Source: Opitutaceae bacterium
GTDB lineage: Bacteria; Verrucomicrobiota; Verrucomicrobiia; Opitutales; Opitutaceae
DNA: 11,501 nt
Direction of reading: 5' to 3'
Assembly (NCBI GenBank): GCA_005787865.1
Contig: SXZN01000063.1
Coordinates: 1-11,501, forward strand
Below, piece by piece: positions 8,286 to 11,501 of this stretch (position 1 is its first letter; each line of letters begins with the position of its first letter). The notes beneath the pieces were generated by a model. That model saw only the letters and a list, made by a program, of their open reading frames with translations, was not told the origin of the DNA and did no database searches. Both the position numbers and the translations under genes were made by a program.

Positions 8286-8306
8286 AGGTAGTTATGAAGG
8301 TAGTTA
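8286..8306. promoter_or_regulatory. 9-bp tandem direct repeat in divergent prx/tyrS region
   Basis: AGGTAGTTA occurs twice (8286-8294 and 8298-8306) with TGA between, a 12-base period close to one helical turn. It lies in the 236-base region between the divergent peroxiredoxin and tyrS genes, where promoters for both must lie or begin. Tandem half-sites of this spacing can bind a dimeric regulator; no regulator is identified. Nearby are AT-rich words that could be -10 elements (TATAAG 8326-8331, TATAAC 8341-8346), but no convincing matching -35. GGGTGG (8235-8240) and CCACCC (8257-8262) could form a 6-bp hairpin with a 16-base loop in a peroxiredoxin leader. Confidence 0.3.
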
Positions 8307-8425
8307 ATAAAACCGACAGGTCGCGTATAAGTTCTACTAGTATAACCGCTCGGCCTAACCATCCGGCAACGTCCAGAAATCCCCCTTGCCACTCCGATCA
8401 CCGCCGCCGATAACAACGGCATTCC

Positions 8426-9709
8426 ATGACGATTTTGGACGAACTCGAATGGCGAGGACTCTACGCCGACTGCACTGACCGCGAGGCGCTCGCGAAGCGC
8501 TTAGCCGAAGGCCCCATCACGCTCTATTGCGGTTTTGATCCCACCGCTGATTCCTTGCATGTCGGCAACCTCGTCCCGCTCCTTGCGTTGCGTCGCTTTC
8601 AACAGCACGGGCACCATCCGATCGCCCTCGCCGGTGGTGCCACGGGTATGGTCGGCGATCCTTCAGGAAAATCAGATGAGCGTAACCTGCAGACCGCCGC
8701 CCAACTAGAGCATAATCTCGCGTGCATTAAACCTCAGCTAGCACGCTTCCTGGATTTCACCGGCGCGCATAATCCGGCCCGTGTCGTCAATAATTATGAC
8801 TGGACGGGCCAAGTCACTTTTCTCGAATTTCTTCGCGATATCGGCAAGCACCTCACGGTTAATTCCATGATCGCCAAGGATTCTGTCCGATCGCGGATGG
8901 AAGATCGGAGCACCGGAATCAGCTTTACTGAATTCAGCTACATGCTGCTGCAGGGCTTTGATTTTCAGCACCTCAAAAAAGTTTTTAACTGTGAACTGCA
9001 AGTCGGCGCCACAGACCAGTGGGGCAATATTACCGTTGGGACGGAACTGACTCGCAAAAAACTGGGCGCGACCGTCTGGGGCCTCGTATTCCCTCTGCTG
9101 ACAAAAGCGGATGGCTCCAAATATGGCAAAACCGCCACGGGAACAGTCTGGCTGGATCCCAAAAAAACCAGCCCCTATCGTTTCTACCAATTTTTCGTCA
9201 ACACGGATGACGCTGATGTGGTCAAGCTGCTCAAGACGCTGACTTTCCTCTCGCAAGCGGAGATCGCTACAATCGAGAGTGAACTTCAAGCCAACCCAGG
9301 CGGACGCGTTGCCCAAAAATCTTTAGCGCAAGCCATGACCACGCTCGTGCACGGCGAGGAGGCCGTCGCCACGGCCTTAAAGGCGACAGAAATTCTTTTC
9401 GGTGGATCGCTCGAGGGGATCAACGCCGCTCTATTTCAAGATATCGTCGGCGAAGTGCCAACGAAAGAGTTGGCTAAGGATACACTTACCGGCCCGGGGG
9501 CAGCTATGATTGAGCTGATTGTCCTAGCTGGCTTAGCCCCTTCCAAGGGCGCCGCCCGGAAGGATCTCGAAGCGGGTGGCATTTATTTAAATAACATCCG
9601 GGTGGCTGACCATACGAAGCTCGTCACTGCGAGTGATTTGCTGTTTGGAAAATATCTCCTCCTGCGCAAAGGCAAAAAAAGTTACGTGGTGCTGAAGGTA
9701 ACCGACTAA
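8426..9709 (+). CDS. tyrS: Tyrosine-tRNA ligase
   Basis: Cytoplasmic class I synthetase that charges tRNA-Tyr, active as a homodimer. 427 residues, normal for the bacterial TyrRS1 type. The Rossmann catalytic domain opens with LYCGFDPTADSLHVGNLVPL (33-52), containing the HIGH motif as HVGN (45-48). Further landmarks are GGATGMVGDPSGKSDER (70-86), the tyrosine and tRNA region with LQGFDFQHL (175-183), and VGATDQWGNI (193-202). The second signature is KYGKT (232-236), the KFGKT variant that replaces KMSKS in this enzyme. An S4-like RNA-binding domain occupies about 362-425 (GGIYLNNIRV at 384-393). All parts are intact. It is alone on the plus strand, divergent from the peroxiredoxin and convergent with opcA. 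The ATG at 8426 puts the first conserved residues at normal spacing; there is no Shine-Dalgarno before it. I recognise no T-box leader upstream. Confidence 0.97.
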   Translation: MTILDELEWRGLYADCTDREALAKRLAEGPITLYCGFDPTADSLHVGNLVPLLALRRFQQHGHHPIALAGGATGMVGDPSGKSDERNLQTAAQLEHNLACIKPQLARFLDFTGAHNPARVVNNYDWTGQVTFLEFLRDIGKHLTVNSMIAKDSVRSRMEDRSTGISFTEFSYMLLQGFDFQHLKKVFNCELQVGATDQWGNITVGTELTRKKLGATVWGLVFPLLTKADGSKYGKTATGTVWLDPKKTSPYRFYQFFVNTDDADVVKLLKTLTFLSQAEIATIESELQANPGGRVAQKSLAQAMTTLVHGEEAVATALKATEILFGGSLEGINAALFQDIVGEVPTKELAKDTLTGPGAAMIELIVLAGLAPSKGAARKDLEAGGIYLNNIRVADHTKLVTASDLLFGKYLLLRKGKKSYVVLKVTD

Positions 9710-9831
9710 AATCCTGCCGGGGCGCAATTTCTTAGTGCAAGGTTACTGGCGGCGGCGCGGCCGCCCCACCTAGGCTTTTGTATCCTACTTCCAAACCCGC
9801 GGTAGCCACCGACAGGATTATTTTAGACGAT
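9701..9831. repeat. Imperfect inverted repeat spanning the tyrS stop and the tyrS/opcA gap
   Basis: The left arm (9701-9720, which includes the tyrS stop) and right arm (9809-9831) are inverted copies, matching at 17 of 20 positions plus a 3-base insertion in the right arm. The conserved core is CCGRCAGGATT with TTTTAG next to it. The intervening 88 bases include a GC hairpin, GGCGGC-GCG-GCCGCC (9751-9765). Read as minus-strand RNA, two of the three mismatches become G-U wobbles, leaving 19 of 20 pairable positions. It may be a 3'-end structure for the opcA transcript or a small palindromic repeat. No clear intrinsic-terminator T tract follows it. Confidence 0.45.
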
Positions 9832-9837
9832 TATACT
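9809..9837 (+). promoter_or_regulatory. Possible sigma70-like promoter in the convergent gap
   Basis: CCGACA (9809-9814, four of six matches to TTGACA) is followed by a 17-base spacer and TATACT (9832-9837, five of six matches to TATAAT). It points toward the opcA 3' end. Initiation would fall near 9844, at or just past an ATG at 9841 that opens a 36-codon frame ending at 9951 (MPKLWDWPVRQ...). A short RNA antisense to the opcA tail is another reading. The -35 overlaps the inverted-repeat arm, so the match may be chance. Confidence 0.18.
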
Positions 9838-9947
9838 ATTATGCCCAAACTCTGGGATTGGCCAGTGCGGCAAACGCTGATTCCAGCCGCTTGCGCGGCT
9901 AGCCAGAAGACTAGCCCCTCATCGCACCGGTCGGGCGTTAGCCCCGA

Positions 9948-10913
9948 TTAGTAAAACATAGCCTCACTCAGCGCCAACTCCGGGGATAATAAGTGCGCGC
10001 CAACGATCTGAGTGGATGGACCTGTGCCAAGATCACTCGTGAATTCAGCGCAATCTTTATCCAAATCAGCCGTCCAGTGGAATATTTTCTCGGAAGTCGC
10101 GTACGTAAACTCGAGGGAAAGACTGCCCGCGCTCGCGAGCGGCTCCACCTTGAAAACAAGCGAGGAATTACCAATCCACCCTGAACGCCCGAGTCCTTTT
10201 TTGACCCAATGCAGCAAACAATTTGCCTCAGCGGACAGCGACCCGCGATGCCGAATGGTGACCTGTCGCAATCCGGTGATTATCAATTCCGGAGCGTAGC
10301 GGCTAAGATATTGACCGAGATTCTGGCGCAGCGCCAGCGTGCGAGTATAAGCGAGGTCACGGACGGCCGAAATATTGGGCCAAGCAAAATTCAACGCGTC
10401 GGGCGCAACGATGGCGCGGTCAAACATCACCCGCTGCGCCCGCGTGAGTAAATATTGGTAATCGCTCATCCGTTTGCTGGAAGCAAATCGATGAGCCCAA
10501 TAATAAAGAGGCAGGTCAGTTGAGAGACACACGGAAACTTGATCCTGCAAATAAGCTTTGGCGGCAGGAGGGTAACTCAGGGCAACGAATTCGACGCAGC
10601 GCGTATCATCTTTAGATTTTCCAAAAAAACATTCCCCGTAGATTTTAGCCCTAATTTTGAGCGGACCCTCGGCCGATTCAGTCGGACATAAAACGACAAC
10701 CCGACACGGATAACGCTGTGCGAATCGTTGGGCGACGGCGAACTGCTCAACGGCATCAGTAGGCGTAGTTGCGACGCCTAAATGCAGCACGAGATTGAGC
10801 TGCAGCGCCTTTTGCGCACTCACGCTAGGCTCAGCCCAGAGTTGATCAAATTCCCGAGCGATGGCGCCAACGGGAACCTCCATCCCCGGCAAGGCATTAA
10901 AGCAAGCAGGCAT
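9948..10913 (-). CDS. opcA: OpcA-family glucose-6-phosphate dehydrogenase assembly protein
   Basis: In cyanobacteria and actinobacteria OpcA binds glucose-6-phosphate dehydrogenase and promotes its oligomeric, active form; no catalytic activity of its own is known. With the start at 10913 it has 321 residues. Family landmarks: a start of the type PGMEVPVGAIAREFDQLW (9-26), RYPCRVVVLCP (67-77) at the end of the N-terminal domain, and QVSVCLSTDLPLYYWAHRF (125-143), the most recognisable OpcA segment. The C-terminal half (about 200-321) contains a lipid- or sugar-free, beta-rich stretch (SLSLEFTYA) that I cannot assign further. It follows zwf on the same strand, the arrangement known elsewhere, which supports the call. 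The frame stays open to 11000, but the extra 29 residues run through an A8 tract and a hairpin and resemble no family member, so 10913 is preferred; 10883 (MEVPVG) is a third option. No Shine-Dalgarno; TCGCTCCTCTTT lies 16-27 bases upstream. Confidence 0.87.
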   Translation of the reverse strand: MPACFNALPGMEVPVGAIAREFDQLWAEPSVSAQKALQLNLVLHLGVATTPTDAVEQFAVAQRFAQRYPCRVVVLCPTESAEGPLKIRAKIYGECFFGKSKDDTRCVEFVALSYPPAAKAYLQDQVSVCLSTDLPLYYWAHRFASSKRMSDYQYLLTRAQRVMFDRAIVAPDALNFAWPNISAVRDLAYTRTLALRQNLGQYLSRYAPELIITGLRQVTIRHRGSLSAEANCLLHWVKKGLGRSGWIGNSSLVFKVEPLASAGSLSLEFTYATSEKIFHWTADLDKDCAEFTSDLGTGPSTQIVGAHLLSPELALSEAMFY

Positions 10914-10952
10914 CGTCAGAAATAAAATAAAGAGGAGCGAATTTGCGGGCGC

Positions 10953-10978
10953 AAAAAAAATCCGGTGGCCACGGGGCC
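10953..10978 (-). terminator. Terminator-like hairpin plus T8 between zwf and opcA
   Basis: On the minus strand GGCC-CCGT-GGCC (10967-10978) forms a 4-bp GC stem with a 4-base loop, followed six bases later by a run of eight T (10953-10960). It sits about 50 bases after the zwf stop and 40 before the preferred opcA start. The stem is short, so efficiency would be low. It could trim the zwf message or lower opcA expression relative to zwf, or be a chance T tract. Confidence 0.22.
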
Positions 10979-11030
10979 GCCGCGAGGAAAACCGACTCAC
11001 TCAGCAAAAGCGCGGTAAGCTTTCCGGCGC

Positions 11031-11501
11031 TCACGGCTCTCTCCAGGTATGGCCGTTAGCCTGCAGCAAGGCGGCGGCGTTCGCCGGGCCCCATGATCCA
11101 GCCGGATAAGCCTCGAGGCCTGCGCGCCCCTGCTTTGCCCAATAATCGAGCAGCGGAGTAATCAATTGCCACGAGCGTTCAGTTTCATCACCCCGGATGA
11201 AGAGAGTCCCATCTCCAATCATAGCATCGAGCACGAGGCGCTCGTAAGCCTCTGGGGTGTTGGAGCCAAAAGTAGTGGCGTAGCGAAAATTCATTTTCAC
11301 CGGCTGCGTCCGGGTCTCCAAACCGGGGACCTTAGCATTTAGGATGAGACTTAATCCCTCATCCGGTTGAATTTGAAAAGAGAGGGTGTTGGGCGCGAGG
11401 TGGAAGCGCTCCGACTCGGCGAAAATATTTCCTGGGGCGCGTTTGAAACGAATAGAAATTTCGCTAACTCGCCGGGCCAAGCGTTTGCCTGATCGCAAAT
11501 A
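11031..11501 (-). CDS. zwf: Glucose-6-phosphate dehydrogenase, C-terminal part (5' end outside window)
   Basis: First enzyme of the oxidative pentose phosphate pathway; oxidises glucose 6-phosphate to 6-phosphogluconolactone with reduction of NADP or NAD. Only the last 156 residues are in the window; the coenzyme-binding Rossmann domain and the catalytic HYLGKE-type motif lie upstream. The first visible residues, YLRSGKRLARRVSEISIRFK, match the sugar-binding RTGKxL segment of Zwf. Further family matches are NTLSFQIQPDEG (38-49), PEAYERLVLDAMIGDGTLFIR (80-100), here with the usual Gly-Asp-x-Thr-Leu-Phe, and the closing PAGSWGPANAAALL (131-144). The stop is TGA. opcA follows on the same strand after 117 bases, so the enzyme and its assembly factor are probably expressed together. 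The frame is open through base 11501, and the TTG at 11498 is not a start. Confidence 0.96.
   Translation of the reverse strand, partial: YLRSGKRLARRVSEISIRFKRAPGNIFAESERFHLAPNTLSFQIQPDEGLSLILNAKVPGLETRTQPVKMNFRYATTFGSNTPEAYERLVLDAMIGDGTLFIRGDETERSWQLITPLLDYWAKQGRAGLEAYPAGSWGPANAAALLQANGHTWREP

Noticed and set aside
8738..9316. 192-codon open frame on the minus strand inside tyrS
   Set aside because: It is fully antisense to tyrS, whose motifs are intact. The translation shows no domain, and long antisense frames are common in GC-rich coding DNA.
9751..9765. GGCGGC-GCG-GCCGCC hairpin as the tyrS terminator
   Set aside because: Stable stem, but only TTTT appears, ten bases later. It does not meet the usual form of an intrinsic terminator.
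9841..9951. 36-codon frame as a confident gene
   Set aside because: No Shine-Dalgarno, no recognised homology, and it overlaps hairpins and the opcA stop. It is kept only as a low-interest finding.
10914..11000. Signal-anchor-like N-terminus for OpcA (Arg-rich then LLFILFL)
   Set aside because: OpcA is cytosolic in known systems. The stretch translates a poly-A tract and hairpin; the Met at 10913 fits the family better.
1..11501. tRNA, rRNA, CRISPR, transposase, phage or defence gene
   Set aside because: The gaps were read for cloverleaf, array and terminal-repeat patterns and none was found. All long frames are explained by core genes.

Overview
The window is ordinary core-genome DNA from a moderately GC-rich bacterium. 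The best guess is a member of the Verrucomicrobiota, probably close to Opitutaceae. This rests on the ileS / long DksA-like / lspA order, the form of that DksA-like protein, and a zwf-opcA pair outside Actinobacteria and Cyanobacteria. It is recognition from memory, not a database match. I see no rRNA, tRNA, CRISPR array, insertion sequence, phage gene or defence gene. No stretch over 300 bases lacks a gene; the longest gaps are 236 and 238 bases.

Layout. (1) Positions 1-2486, plus strand: the 3' part of ileS, a TraR/DksA-family regulator with a long Lys/Ala-rich N-terminus, and lspA, closely packed as a likely operon. (2) Positions 2543-8189, minus strand, transcribed in the order peroxiredoxin, acnA, trpB, yicC, with gaps of 97, 124 and 155 bases. 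(3) A 236-base divergent region (8190-8425) holding a 9-bp tandem direct repeat. (4) tyrS on the plus strand, 8426-9709. (5) A 238-base convergent region (9710-9947) holding a 20-bp imperfect inverted repeat. (6) Minus strand: the 3' part of zwf, then opcA.

Functions. ileS and tyrS charge tRNAs. lspA matures lipoproteins. The DksA-like protein probably acts on RNA polymerase or DNA. trpB makes tryptophan, acnA serves the TCA cycle, and the peroxiredoxin removes peroxides that would damage iron-sulfur enzymes such as aconitase. yicC encodes an RNase. zwf and opcA feed the oxidative pentose phosphate pathway and NADPH supply.

I found no convincing new multi-gene system. The points most worth a second look are small. 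The DksA-like protein keeps only one of the usual four zinc cysteines and carries a histone-like tail. The inverted repeat after tyrS/opcA pairs better as opcA-strand RNA. None of the eight visible gene starts has a clear Shine-Dalgarno. Two non-coding signals flank tyrS and opcA.
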